DNA of 44,686 nt. Origin: Solirubrobacterales bacterium. GTDB lineage: Bacteria; Actinomycetota; Thermoleophilia; Solirubrobacterales; Solirubrobacteraceae. Numbering within the stretch: position 1 is the stretch's first letter; each line of letters starts with the position of its first letter. The stretch is taken from NCBI GenBank assembly GCA_003133565.1, contig PKYB01000099.1, forward strand, positions 39,088-83,773, given 5' to 3'. The notes below the pieces were generated by a model. It was not told where the DNA came from. It saw only the letters and a program-made list of their open reading frames with translations, and searched no databases. Made by a program: the position numbers and the translations under genes. This document shows positions 1-8,261 of this stretch, piece by piece.

Positions 1-1080
1 CAGAACGACATTCTCAAGGAGTACATCGCGCGGGGGAATTACATCTATCCGCCTGGTCCGTCGATGCGCCTGACCACCGACCTCTTCTCCTATTGCAATG
101 AGCGCATCCCGCACTGGAACACGATCTCGATCTCCGGCTACCACTTCCGCGAGAAGGGCTGCTCGGCGGTTCAGGAGGTCGCTTTCACGCTGGCCAACGG
201 GATTGCCTACGTTCAGGCGGCGCTCGACGCGGGGCTCGCGGTCGATGACTTCGCGCCGCGCCTCGCGTTCTTCTTCAACTGCCACAACAACGTCTTCCAG
301 GAGGTCGCCAAGTTCCGCGCTGCGCGGCGCATGTGGGCGCAGATCATGAGTGCGCGCTTTGGCGCCCGCGATCCGCAATCGCAGATGCTGCGCTTCCATG
401 CCCAAACCGCTGGCGTGACGCTGACGGCGCAGCAACCACTGAACAACATCGTCCGGGTCGCACTGCAGGGTTTTGCGGCGGTCTGCGGCGGGACCCAGTC
501 GCTGCACACCAACGGCTACGACGAGGCGCTGGCCCTGCCAACCGAGCGTGCGGCGAAGGTTGCTTTGCGAACCCAGCAGGTGCTCGCCTACGAATCCGGC
601 GCCACGGATACGGCCGACCCGTTCGCCGGCTCCTACCTCGTCGAGTCGCTGACGAACGAGATCGAGCGGCGAGCCCGCACGCTTATCGACACGATTGACG
701 AGCTCGGTGGCGCGGTCAACGCGATCGCCTTCATCACGGGCGAGATCGACGAGTCGGCCTGGGGCTACCAAGAGCGCTACAGAACGGGCCAAGACATCGT
801 CGTCGGCGTAAACCGCTACGTCGAGGACGAGGCATACGTCGAGGACATTCTGCGCGTGGACCCGCAATCCGAACGCGACCAACTCACCCGTCTCGCGCGA
901 TTCAAAGCCGCCCGCGATGCCACTGCCGTCGAGCGCCATCTGCAAGCTGTTCGCGATGCGTGCGCCGGCAGCGCCAACCTACTCCCCGTGATTCGGGAAG
1001 CACTGAGAGACCGCTGCTCGCTCGGCGAGGTGTGCGCTGCGATGGCTGACGCTTTTGGCTCCTACCAACCAGCGAGCTAG
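1..1080 (+). CDS. Acyl-CoA mutase large subunit (methylmalonyl-CoA mutase family), 5' truncated
   Basis: The reading frame is open from base 1 and lacks its start, so this is the C-terminal 359 residues of a B12-dependent acyl-CoA mutase catalytic chain. Landmarks typical of the TIM-barrel domain are [31 protein letters not shown], a [17 protein letters not shown] segment, [15 protein letters not shown] and [10 protein letters not shown]. The family isomerises methylmalonyl-CoA to succinyl-CoA, or related acyl-CoA pairs such as isobutyryl- or 2-hydroxyisobutyryl-CoA. The residues that separate these specificities lie upstream of the window, so substrate is unassigned. The protein stops soon after the catalytic domain (GSYQPAS) with no cobalamin-binding DxHxxG domain, so it must be the large-subunit-only type that needs a separate B12-binding small subunit. 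None is seen downstream. Carboxylase and succinyl-CoA synthetase genes in the same window fit a propionyl-CoA role. Confidence 0.9.
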   Translation, partial: QNDILKEYIARGNYIYPPGPSMRLTTDLFSYCNERIPHWNTISISGYHFREKGCSAVQEVAFTLANGIAYVQAALDAGLAVDDFAPRLAFFFNCHNNVFQEVAKFRAARRMWAQIMSARFGARDPQSQMLRFHAQTAGVTLTAQQPLNNIVRVALQGFAAVCGGTQSLHTNGYDEALALPTERAAKVALRTQQVLAYESGATDTADPFAGSYLVESLTNEIERRARTLIDTIDELGGAVNAIAFITGEIDESAWGYQERYRTGQDIVVGVNRYVEDEAYVEDILRVDPQSERDQLTRLARFKAARDATAVERHLQAVRDACAGSANLLPVIREALRDRCSLGEVCAAMADAFGSYQPAS

Positions 1081-1100
1081 CGCCGCGAACGGGGTATTGC

Positions 1101-1478
1101 GTGGGTGCGGCGGCGGAAGGAGTTTGGCAGGCGCTTCACGAAGTGGGCCGCATGCTAGAGCTCGCCGCCCAGCGAACCCTCGTCAAATCCCCGCCCGAGT
1201 TGTGGCGTGAGCTCAGCGACGTGTCGGTGCTAGGGCAACTGCTCGGGGAACAGTTCGGTGACATCAAGATCACCCGGCGCACACCCGAGTCGAGTCTCGA
1301 CTGGCAAGGTAGTGACACAGGCGGAACGGTCCAGCTTTCGCCGTCCGGTTGGGGCACCAGAGTCCGCCTCACCGCCAACCTGCCCGACTGGGCCCCGCCA
1401 GCCACCGCCGCGGCAGCGCTGACTAGCGTCCTCGACGTGGTCGGTGCGGCGCGACACCGCCCGTTCTCGCGCGACTGA
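1101..1478 (+). CDS. Small SRPBCC-like hypothetical protein
   Basis: A 125-residue protein starting at GTG 1101, 20 bp after the mutase stop, with a purine-rich GGGG at 1090-1093 as a possible ribosome-binding site. The middle resembles an SRPBCC/START-like fold as seen in actinobacterial polyketide-cyclase-like proteins: a helix LVKSPPELWRELSDVS, then strand-like segments FGDIKI, SLDWQGSD, GTVQLSPSGWGTRVRLTANL. No catalytic motif is visible. It lies where a mutase small subunit or a GTPase chaperone could be expected, but it has neither B12-binding nor P-loop motifs. The family call rests on pattern only; function is unknown. Confidence 0.6.
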   Translation: MGAAAEGVWQALHEVGRMLELAAQRTLVKSPPELWRELSDVSVLGQLLGEQFGDIKITRRTPESSLDWQGSDTGGTVQLSPSGWGTRVRLTANLPDWAPPATAAAALTSVLDVVGAARHRPFSRD

Positions 1479-1554
1479 GCGCCTGTCGGGCAGGCGCATC
1501 GCCGGCCGGCTCCTGGCATCGTGACCGCCAGCGTTTACGTCATGCTGGCGAGCG

Positions 1555-2706
1555 GTGTCAACAAACGCTCCGCCGCTCCAGCGGGTACTTCTGATCCACA
1601 ACCGCTACCGTGCCGCCGGCGGCGAAGAGCGCGTCGTCGAGGAGATCGCCACGCTGCTGGCCGAGCGCGGCCACGCGGTCGCGCGACTCGAACGCGACAG
1701 CGCCGACGCTTCCCGGCCGGGGGCCGCGCATGCGCTGGTACGCGGCGGTGTGGACGAGCAGGAGGTCGCGGACGCGGTGCGCGCCCACGCCGCCGACATC
1801 GTTCACGCGCACAACCTGCACCCGCTGCTCGGCTGGCGCTCGCTCGCCGCCGCCCGCAGTGCTGGTGCGCGCACCATTCTGCACCTGCACAACCACCGCC
1901 TCGTCTGCGCGGTCGGCATCACCTACCGCGACGGTCACCCGTGTTTTGAGTGCCATGGCCGCGACACACGCCCGGGCGTGCGCCACCGCTGTCGCGGCTC
2001 GCTGTCGGAGGCGCTCGTCTACGCCACAGGGCTTGCGCGCCAACAGCCGCGCCTGCTGGCGTTTGCCGATCAGATCGCTGTCGTTAGCCATGCGCAGGCC
2101 GCTCGGCTGAAGGCGCTGGGCGTCGAGGAGCCTTTCAGCGTGCTGCCAAACCCCGCAACGCGGCTTGCCAGCGCGTCTCATGCCGAAGCTGGACGCTACG
2201 CGCTTGCATCCGGCCGCCTCATCGAAGCAAAGGGGTTTGCGACCGCGATCAAGGCCGCAAAGACGACAGGAGTGCCGTTGTGGATCGCCGGCAGCGGACC
2301 CGACGAGTCACGCCTCAAGGCGCTCGCAGCGGGAGCCGATGTCAGGTTTCTCGGCTGGCTACCCGAGTCCGAACTGGCCGCGGTGAGACAGGCCGCGGCC
2401 GCGGTGCTCGTCCCTTCGCGCTGTGAGGAGTTCTGCCCGATGACCGTGATCGACGCGCTGGCCGACGGCGTACCGGTGCTCGCAAGCGACCATAGCGGCT
2501 TGCACGAGCTGCTCGACCCGGACTCGTTGGTGAGCACGAATGACGACGGCGCCTGGGCCGCGGCGCTTGGACGCCTCTGGCGCGACCTACAACTGCGCGT
2601 CGCGCGCGGAAATGCAGCGCTGGCACAGGCGCGCGCAGGCCACAGCGCTGACGCCTACTACGCCAAGCTGACGGAGATCTACGCAGCGGCGGCGCTCGCG
2701 GTTTGA
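1555..2706 (+). CDS. Glycosyltransferase family 4 protein
   Basis: A 383-residue GT-B fold glycosyltransferase. The N-terminal domain opens with VLLIHNRYRAAGGEERVVEE, the usual GT4 acceptor-side loop. The C-terminal donor domain shows YALASGRLIEAKGFATAIKA, LWIAGSGPDESRLKALA, VRFLGWLPESELAAVR and VLVPSRCEEFCPMTVIDALADGVPVLAS, the last containing the E-x7-E-like nucleotide-sugar signature of the family. It would transfer a sugar from a nucleotide donor to a growing lipid-linked glycan on the cytoplasmic face. The GTG at 1555 places the GGEER loop at the usual distance from the N-terminus. It is followed after 42 bp by rfbH on the same strand, so it belongs to the glycan cluster. Donor and acceptor cannot be predicted. 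Confidence 0.88.
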   Translation: MSTNAPPLQRVLLIHNRYRAAGGEERVVEEIATLLAERGHAVARLERDSADASRPGAAHALVRGGVDEQEVADAVRAHAADIVHAHNLHPLLGWRSLAAARSAGARTILHLHNHRLVCAVGITYRDGHPCFECHGRDTRPGVRHRCRGSLSEALVYATGLARQQPRLLAFADQIAVVSHAQAARLKALGVEEPFSVLPNPATRLASASHAEAGRYALASGRLIEAKGFATAIKAAKTTGVPLWIAGSGPDESRLKALAAGADVRFLGWLPESELAAVRQAAAAVLVPSRCEEFCPMTVIDALADGVPVLASDHSGLHELLDPDSLVSTNDDGAWAAALGRLWRDLQLRVARGNAALAQARAGHSADAYYAKLTEIYAAAALAV

Positions 2707-2748
2707 TCCCCCAGCGACCCCGTCGGCGCTGGTCGATCAGCTAACGTT

Positions 2749-4122
2749 GTGGCTCTGCCTGAGAACCAGCCAGAGTCACCGTCGCGCGCGAGTGAACTGC
2801 GCGCTCAAATCCTTGAGCTGACTAGGGCGTACCACGCGGAGGCGTTTCCGCGTCGCGAATTCGTCCCCGGCGAGTCCTCGGTGCCGGTTGCCGGGCGCGT
2901 CTTCGACGAAGCGGACCTCGTCTCGCTCATCGACGCCTCGCTCGACTTCTGGCTTACCACCGGGCGGTTCGCCGACGCATTCGAGCGGCGCTTCGCCAAG
3001 GTGTTTGGACGCCGCCACTGCATCCTCGTCAACTCCGGCTCCTCGGCGAACCTCACCGCGTTCTCAGCGCTGACCTCAACCAAGCTCGGCCACCGGCGCG
3101 TCAAGCCGGGCGACGAGGTCATCACCGTCGCCACAGGCTTTCCGACGACGGTCAATCCGATCATCCAGCAGCGAGCTGTGCCCGTGTTCCTCGACGTCCA
3201 CGTGCCGACCTATAACGTCGACGTCACGCACTTGGAGGACGCGCTGAGCGCGAGGACGCGGGCGGTGATGATCGCCCACACACTCGGCAACCCCTTTGAC
3301 CTGGCGACGATCTCGGCGTTCTGCCAAGAGCATGACCTGTGGCTCGTCGAGGACTGCTGCGACGCCGTGGGCGCGACCTATGGCGGCCGTCATGTGGGGT
3401 CATTTGGCGACCTCGCGACGACGAGCTTCTACCCGGCCCATCACATCACGATGGGCGAGGGCGGAGCGGTCATAACCAACAGGGGCAAGCTCAAGGTTCT
3501 CGTCGAGTCTTTCCGCGACTGGGGCCGTGACTGCTGGTGCGAGCCGGGCAAGGAGAACACCTGCGGCAAGCGTTTTGACCAGCAGTTCGGGGAGCTGCCC
3601 CACGGCTATGACCACAAGTACGTCTATTCGCACATCGGCTACAACCTGAAGCTGACCGACATGCAGGCCGCGATCGGCCTCGCGCAACTAGACAAGCTCG
3701 AGGGGTTCATTGCGCGTCGGCGCCACAACTTCGCCCGGCTGACGCGCGGGCTGAGCGACCTCGACGAGGTCTTCATCCTTCCCGAGGCGACGCCAAATAG
3801 CGATCCAAGCTGGTTTGGTCTCGCACTCGCGGTCCGCCCCGAGGCACCAATCGACCGCAACGAGATCGTCGCGGCACTCGAGGGCCGCGGCATCGCCACG
3901 CGACTCCTCTTCGGCGGTAACCTGCTGCGGCAGCCGGCCTACCGTGATATCGAGCACCGCGTTGTCGGCGATTTGGGGGGCGCCGATTTCGTCATGGAGA
4001 ATGTCTTCTGGATCGGGGTCTACCCCGGTCTCTCAGATGCCCACGTTGATTACGTGATCGACGTGCTCCACGAGATCGCGGCTCGCCCGGCTCGCGCCCT
4101 CAGCGGTGCGCCACCAGGCTGA
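2749..4122 (+). CDS. rfbH: RfbH/DdhC: CDP-4-dehydro-6-deoxyglucose 3-dehydratase (E1)
   Basis: A 457-residue member of the DegT/DnrJ/EryC1 fold that uses PMP to remove the 3-hydroxyl of CDP-4-keto-6-deoxyglucose, the entry to CDP-3,6-dideoxyhexoses. Diagnostic features are visible. The PLP lysine of the aminotransferase family is replaced by histidine ([13 protein letters not shown], first His at residue 231). The iron-sulfur cysteines of E1 are present as C-W-C-x7-C in [15 protein letters not shown], plus C203/C204 in VEDCCDAVG. The other CDP-sugar enzymes, RfbF and RfbG, lie about 8 kb away on the opposite strand. No E3-type flavin/iron-sulfur reductase is seen in the window. The 3' end overlaps the convergent methyltransferase gene by 23 bp. 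The GTG start at 2749 is chosen for length; a TAACGT box sits only 1 nt before it, so the true start could differ slightly. Confidence 0.93.
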   Translation: MALPENQPESPSRASELRAQILELTRAYHAEAFPRREFVPGESSVPVAGRVFDEADLVSLIDASLDFWLTTGRFADAFERRFAKVFGRRHCILVNSGSSANLTAFSALTSTKLGHRRVKPGDEVITVATGFPTTVNPIIQQRAVPVFLDVHVPTYNVDVTHLEDALSARTRAVMIAHTLGNPFDLATISAFCQEHDLWLVEDCCDAVGATYGGRHVGSFGDLATTSFYPAHHITMGEGGAVITNRGKLKVLVESFRDWGRDCWCEPGKENTCGKRFDQQFGELPHGYDHKYVYSHIGYNLKLTDMQAAIGLAQLDKLEGFIARRRHNFARLTRGLSDLDEVFILPEATPNSDPSWFGLALAVRPEAPIDRNEIVAALEGRGIATRLLFGGNLLRQPAYRDIEHRVVGDLGGADFVMENVFWIGVYPGLSDAHVDYVIDVLHEIAARPARALSGAPPG

Positions 4123-4921
4123 AGTTGCGACTCAGTGGAAAGTGGTCAAGCAGCGCGACCGGCGTCCAATCGTTGAGTCGCAGGCGCGGCACGCCTTCCT
4201 CGATCGAGGCGAACAGCTCGCGCAACGAGAAGAAGATGGTTACCTTGCGGAAGCCATGCTGGTCGATCAAGCGACGCTTGAGTGCGGCCGCGTTGATCCC
4301 TTCCCCGTAGAACAGCTGGTACTCCGAAAGCGCTTCGTACTCGGGATCGCCGAGCAGCCGCTCTGCATCCTCGGTGCGGTAGCGGTTGATCGTCGTGCGA
4401 TAGAGCGTCTTGAGCGGTTTGAGGTACTTGTAGGCCCGGTGGTTCGGCTCGTTCCCCAGGAACAGCACCCCGCCTGGCAGCGTCGCCGCGGCCATCTTGT
4501 CGAGCACGAGCTCGAAGTCGACAAGGTGGTGCAGGACCGCGTGCTCCATTGACAGGTGGTACTGACGCCCGGGCTCGAACGTATAGACGTCAGCGGTCTC
4601 GAAGCGGCCCCACGGGAACCTCTCACGCGCCCTGCCGAGCATGCCCTCGGAGACGTCGATGCCGAGGAGGTCAAGCTCGCGGCCTTCGAGAAACTGCTCG
4701 AGGTAGCCGGCCCCGCAACCCCAATCGAGGACGCTCGCGCGCTCCGCGACGCGGTCGAGCACGGGGAACACCTCGCGCTCGAAGATCCCGCGCGCCCAGG
4801 CGAGTACGTGCGGTGAGAGCCCCTCACCGCGGCGCTCATATCTCTGGACGATGGCGTCGTGGTAGGCGGCGTTGACCTCGGTGACGCGGTCCCGGCCCGG
4901 AGGCGGGGTAGAAGATCTCAC
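4100..4921 (-). CDS. Class I SAM-dependent methyltransferase
   Basis: A 273-residue protein with a Rossmann-fold methyltransferase core. Motif I is [18 protein letters not shown], followed by the acidic [11 protein letters not shown] (ribose-binding Asp) and a [16 protein letters not shown] segment typical of motif IV/post IV, then [12 protein letters not shown]. The C-terminal third ([17 protein letters not shown] and onward) is lineage-specific and may bind the acceptor. It starts with GTG at 4921 in a GTGA overlap with the stop of the GT2 gene, so it is likely translationally coupled to it. This context suggests methylation of a sugar or lipid-linked glycan intermediate; the substrate is not readable from sequence. 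Confidence 0.85.
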   Translation of the reverse strand: MRSSTPPPGRDRVTEVNAAYHDAIVQRYERRGEGLSPHVLAWARGIFEREVFPVLDRVAERASVLDWGCGAGYLEQFLEGRELDLLGIDVSEGMLGRARERFPWGRFETADVYTFEPGRQYHLSMEHAVLHHLVDFELVLDKMAAATLPGGVLFLGNEPNHRAYKYLKPLKTLYRTTINRYRTEDAERLLGDPEYEALSEYQLFYGEGINAAALKRRLIDQHGFRKVTIFFSLRELFASIEEGVPRLRLNDWTPVALLDHFPLSRNFSLVAHR

Positions 4922-5901
4922 GGCACGACGGACGCTATGTCGAGGTCGTGCGCGGGGGCGACGTCATGCGCGAAGCCGACTGTCGTGCGCACGATGAAGT
5001 TGGGGCGCTGCTTGACCTCCTCGTAGATCAGCCCGATGTACTCGCTCAGGATGCCGAGCATCGTAAAGAGGAAGCCGAACATGAGGATGACCGTGCAGAC
5101 GATCGAGCCGAAGCCGGCGAACGGCACTCCCCAGATGAAGAAGCTGGCCGTCAAGGCGATGAGCGCCAAAACTGAAAGCACCGAGAGGACCATCCCGAAG
5201 ATCGAGATCAGCCGCAGAGGAACGTAGGAGTGGGCGAAGATGCCCTTTACCGCGAGGCTCAACACGCCGAAGGTGTGGGCGCCTGACACGCCACCGGTGC
5301 GCGGCTCACGCGGGTGCTCGATGCCGGTCGTGCGGAAGCCGGACCAGGCGAACAGCCCCCGCACGAAGCGGTTGCGCTCTCGCATGCCGCGCACGCTCTC
5401 ATAGACCCTGCGGTCCGCCAGCCGGAAGTCGCTCACGTTTGGCGGTATACGGCCATCGGTGAGCTTGCCGGCGACCCAATAGAACAGCTTTGAATTCATC
5501 GTCCGGATCGGCCCGGTGCCCTTGCGCTCCGTGACGATCTGATAGACGACGTCATAGCCCTCTTCCCACTTGCGCAGGAACCGGTGAATCAGCTCTGGCG
5601 GGTCCTGAAGGTCAGAGGCCATGATCACCACCGCGTCGCCGCTGGCGCATTCGAGACCCGCGGTAATGCCTCCGTCCATGCGGAAGTTTCTCGCGAGCTG
5701 GACGATCTTGAAACGCGGATCGCGCCGGTTGATCTCGACGAGCCTGTCATAGGAGGAGTCCACGGAACCGTTCTCGACGACGATCGCCTCCCAGTCGTAG
5801 CCCTCCTCCGTGTCGAAAACCGCCGTCAGCCGGCGGGCAAGCTCATCGAGGTTTGCTTCTTCGTTGTAGGCGGGGGTGATGACGGAGATGAGCTTCTTCA
5901 T
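4918..5901 (-). CDS. GtrB/DPM1-like family 2 glycosyltransferase with C-terminal membrane anchor
   Basis: A 327-residue polyprenyl-phosphate glycosyltransferase. The GT-A domain begins ISVITPAYNEEANLDEL, has VVENGSVDSSYD, and carries the metal/nucleotide motif DLQDPPE at residues 97-103. Two hydrophobic segments follow, at roughly 225-255 and 262-292, ending in the typical LSEYIGLIYEEVKQRPNFIVR tail. This layout matches GtrB/ArnC-type enzymes that place a hexose on undecaprenyl phosphate at the inner membrane face. A GtrA-family flippase candidate lies about 1 kb upstream in the same run, which strengthens the assignment. ATG at 5901 is the start; 220 bp of sequence without a convincing gene precede it. 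The downstream methyltransferase overlaps its stop by 4 bp. Confidence 0.9.
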   Translation of the reverse strand: MKKLISVITPAYNEEANLDELARRLTAVFDTEEGYDWEAIVVENGSVDSSYDRLVEINRRDPRFKIVQLARNFRMDGGITAGLECASGDAVVIMASDLQDPPELIHRFLRKWEEGYDVVYQIVTERKGTGPIRTMNSKLFYWVAGKLTDGRIPPNVSDFRLADRRVYESVRGMRERNRFVRGLFAWSGFRTTGIEHPREPRTGGVSGAHTFGVLSLAVKGIFAHSYVPLRLISIFGMVLSVLSVLALIALTASFFIWGVPFAGFGSIVCTVILMFGFLFTMLGILSEYIGLIYEEVKQRPNFIVRTTVGFAHDVAPAHDLDIASVVP

Positions 5902-6121
5902 GATCTCTGCGACTACTGCGGCGGTCTACTCGAAGATCTGATCGCGTGCACAACTGGGGAGGTGCCGGCTCGCGCGGGGCAGCGCGCGGTGCACCCAGCC
6001 TGTGCCGACGTTCCGGTTACAAACGCTAAGAGCGCATCATTACCCGCCGCGTGGACATACTCGACGCCAAGGAAGGGCGGCGTTTGCGTTTGTCTGGCGG
6101 CAGCGCACATCGACTTAGCTC
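5902..6121. other. Longest gene-free stretch (220 bp) inside the glycan run
   Basis: No convincing gene, tRNA or strong terminator is seen here. The minus strand stays open for 70 codons from a GTG overlapping the methyltransferase stop, but codon use is poor (several AGA, a TTA) and the peptide looks unlike a real protein. The stretch probably carries a promoter for the downstream GT2, although no TAnnnT box stands close to its ATG. Confidence 0.5.
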
Positions 6122-6841
6122 TCACCTCAGCGAGCGCACTTCAATTGCGAGATTCATTACGGTCGCTCCGATGTAGTCGTAGCTTCCGGCGGGTAGCACG
6201 GATTCGTCGAGTAAACGGCGCTCGTCGGCGTCGAAGGCCTCATCGAAGTAGAGGATGTCGCCGGGCCGCAGGTGCGGGCGTATCCACTCCCAGGCGACCT
6301 TCGAGGGGTCGTACAGGTCGAGATCGAAGTAGGCAAGTCGGCGACCGGAGGCGATGTGCTCTGCTTCCATCTCGCCGATCGTGTCCTCCAGGTCGCCGAC
6401 GTGCCAGGTGATCCGCTTGTCGTCGAGGTCCGGAGGCTGACCGTCTGCGCTGAATGCGCCAGCGGGCAAATCACGCCACGCGTGTGGCAGTCCGGTAAAG
6501 CGATCAAACCCATCCCATGTCGCGATGATCGTCTCATCGTGATGTGAAAGCCACCACTCGGTTGCGTGCCCAAACGCGACGCCGAACTCCAGCACGTGCC
6601 AGCGTTCTTCGCTGGCCCGCATCCGCGCCGAGATCTGCTTCCAGAGGGCCGGTTTGGTCAGCGTGTCCTTGACGTTCCCAAAGTTCTCGTGTTTCCACTC
6701 AAAGTAGGCCGCGTGGTCAGCGGCGTTAGCGACCTTGCGCCGAATTCCCGCCGAGCGGCTGAGGATGGCCATCCCCAGCTGGAGTTGCACCCAGGCAGCG
6801 GGGCCGATGCCTATCCCGCGGGGCTTCACCGCAAGGATCAT
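6122..6841 (-). CDS. TylF-like class I SAM-dependent methyltransferase
   Basis: A 239-residue protein with the glycine-rich motif WHVLEFGVAFGHATEWWL (SAM binding), then WDGFDRFTGLPHAWRDLPAGAFSADG, which corresponds to the DSFEGLP-like loop of TylF/macrocin O-methyltransferase relatives. The acidic HVGDLEDTIGEM and AYFDLDLYDPSKVAWEW with LRPGDILYFDEAFD fit the metal-dependent sugar O-methyltransferases of that group. It follows gtrA by 38 bp on the same strand. Its likely role is O-methylation of a sugar residue in the surface glycan; the acceptor is unknown. The N-terminal 30 residues are hydrophobic and basic and could be extension or a later start. Confidence 0.8.
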   Translation of the reverse strand: MILAVKPRGIGIGPAAWVQLQLGMAILSRSAGIRRKVANAADHAAYFEWKHENFGNVKDTLTKPALWKQISARMRASEERWHVLEFGVAFGHATEWWLSHHDETIIATWDGFDRFTGLPHAWRDLPAGAFSADGQPPDLDDKRITWHVGDLEDTIGEMEAEHIASGRRLAYFDLDLYDPSKVAWEWIRPHLRPGDILYFDEAFDADERRLLDESVLPAGSYDYIGATVMNLAIEVRSLR

Positions 6842-6879
6842 AGGCTGCGCGGCGGCCCGCGCGAGCCCGCCGTCGGAGG

Positions 6880-7341
6880 TCAGCCACCGAGCTTGGGGGC
6901 ACGTCGGAACGAGAAACGGTGATGCCCGACGTAACTAACGGTGGCCACTATCGGGAATGTCGCGGCTTGGGCTAGCAACACCGGCAGCCCGGCCAGTTCG
7001 ACCAAGAGCGGCAGGACCGCGAGGTTTACGAGATAGAGCCCGAGGTAGACGAGCGAGAACCGTGAGAGGTCGAGGAAGAAGGACCCGCGCACGCGAAAGA
7101 CCAGATAGCGGTACGCCATGAACGCTGCGAGAACCGCGATGACCCATGTCAGTGTGAGAACGACGAGATATCCCACACTGTGCTCGATCGTGAAGTGCAG
7201 AGCGACGAACAACCCAGCCCCAAACGCGGTGTTGAAGGCACCGACGATGACGAAGCGAACGCGCTGGTCGGAGAGCGCCGTGGAAAGCCTCGTGCCGTGC
7301 GGCGCTGCTGCGACTACTGCCTTTTCGGAGGCCAGTGTCAT
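6880..7341 (-). CDS. GtrA family membrane protein
   Basis: A 153-residue membrane protein with four predicted membrane segments, opening with VRFVIVGAFNTAFGAGLFVAL and containing AFMAYRYLVFR in the second loop and a terminal YVGHHRFSFRR, all characteristic of the GtrA/DPMS family. Such proteins are proposed to flip lipid-linked monosaccharides made by GtrB-like enzymes. The ATG at 7341 sits in an ATGA overlap with the stop of the upstream SDR gene, so the two are coupled. Together with the GT2 at 4918-5901 and the large membrane proteins at 13786-17867 it could form a GtrA/GtrB/GT-C glycan-decorating set. Confidence 0.9.
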   Translation of the reverse strand: MTLASEKAVVAAAPHGTRLSTALSDQRVRFVIVGAFNTAFGAGLFVALHFTIEHSVGYLVVLTLTWVIAVLAAFMAYRYLVFRVRGSFFLDLSRFSLVYLGLYLVNLAVLPLLVELAGLPVLLAQAATFPIVATVSYVGHHRFSFRRAPKLGG

Positions 7342-8261
7342 CTGCGGTTAGCCTCGCTCATCAGGTGCTCGGCCGTCCTGCGCAGCTGCTCGTCGAGGCC
7401 GCGCAGGGGAATCCCGAGATCCCGTGCGAGCTGGTGCAGGCGCGTGCCGTCGGCGGTGTAGTCGTCGACCGGCAAGTCGGACAGCAGGTGTCGCTCGATC
7501 GGTAGATCGGGACGTCCAAGCACGACGCAGATCCGGCGCGCGAGCTCCCCGACCTCGACGGCCTCTTCCCCTGCGGTGTCTAGTCGCAGATCCGCCTCGA
7601 GACCATCGGTGGTGGTCAGGGCGAGTCCGATGAGCGCAAGATCCTCGACGTCGACGTAGGAGCGGCGTACAGCGTGACGGGCGCGGATCTTGACGGACTC
7701 TCCGGCGGCCACCTGAGCAATGATGTCGGCAACCGCGAAGCCGGATTTGGCGAGCCACGGGCCGGCTACGTTGTAGACACGCAGCGTCACGCAGCGTGCG
7801 CCCGCGTCCTCCGCGGCGCTGCGGAGGGTGTGCTCATCGAGACGCTTGAGCACGCCGTAGGGGTCGGCGCGCAGATCGCCACCGGCGGTCGCCGCGGCGC
7901 CAGAGGACGCGTGCAGGAGTGCGCGGGGGCGCTGGCGGCGCAGCGCCTCGCACACCGTGGCGGTGATCGCCGTGTTCTCGAGCACATACTCATCGACGCC
8001 GCGGATCGCGAGGTGCTCGCGGGTGAGGTAGGCGTAATGGAGCAGAACGTCATGCGGCGTATCGACCAGCTCGACGAGCGGTCGTACCTCGAGGGTAGGG
8101 CCGGCGTCGAGCTCGAGCGTCCGGTTCCGGCTTGCAAACGCTTCGATCCGACCGGCTCCCTCCTGCGCCAGCACCTCGCACGCAGCCCGGCCGAGCCAGC
8201 CGGTCGCCCCTGTCACCGCTACGCGCAGATCGCCGACTGGCGACGGGCGCATCGCGATCAC
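7338..8261 (-). CDS. Extended SDR (NAD-dependent epimerase/dehydratase/reductase)
   Basis: A 307-residue Rossmann enzyme: nucleotide-binding VAVTGATGWLGRAACEVL (TGxxGxxG), ALLHASSGAAA, the catalytic Y-x3-K in DPYGVLKRLDE, and RSYVDVEDLALIGLAL near the C-terminal sugar-binding part. It acts on a nucleotide sugar. Its place directly after the NeuB-like enzyme and in the same overlapping chain as the YerE-like enzyme makes it a candidate for the ketoreductase step that follows 2-carbon addition, the role of YerF in yersiniose synthesis, but the sequence alone does not prove this. It starts at GTG 8261 (GTGA overlap with neuB) or at the internal ATG 8252. Confidence 0.82.
   Translation of the reverse strand: MIAMRPSPVGDLRVAVTGATGWLGRAACEVLAQEGAGRIEAFASRNRTLELDAGPTLEVRPLVELVDTPHDVLLHYAYLTREHLAIRGVDEYVLENTAITATVCEALRRQRPRALLHASSGAAATAGGDLRADPYGVLKRLDEHTLRSAAEDAGARCVTLRVYNVAGPWLAKSGFAVADIIAQVAAGESVKIRARHAVRRSYVDVEDLALIGLALTTTDGLEADLRLDTAGEEAVEVGELARRICVVLGRPDLPIERHLLSDLPVDDYTADGTRLHQLARDLGIPLRGLDEQLRRTAEHLMSEANRR

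Noticed and set aside
5913..6125. 70-codon minus-strand frame with a GTGA overlap at the methyltransferase stop
   Set aside because: Codon use (AGA, TTA, mixed third positions) differs from neighbouring genes and the peptide has no recognisable motif; the overlap alone is not enough.
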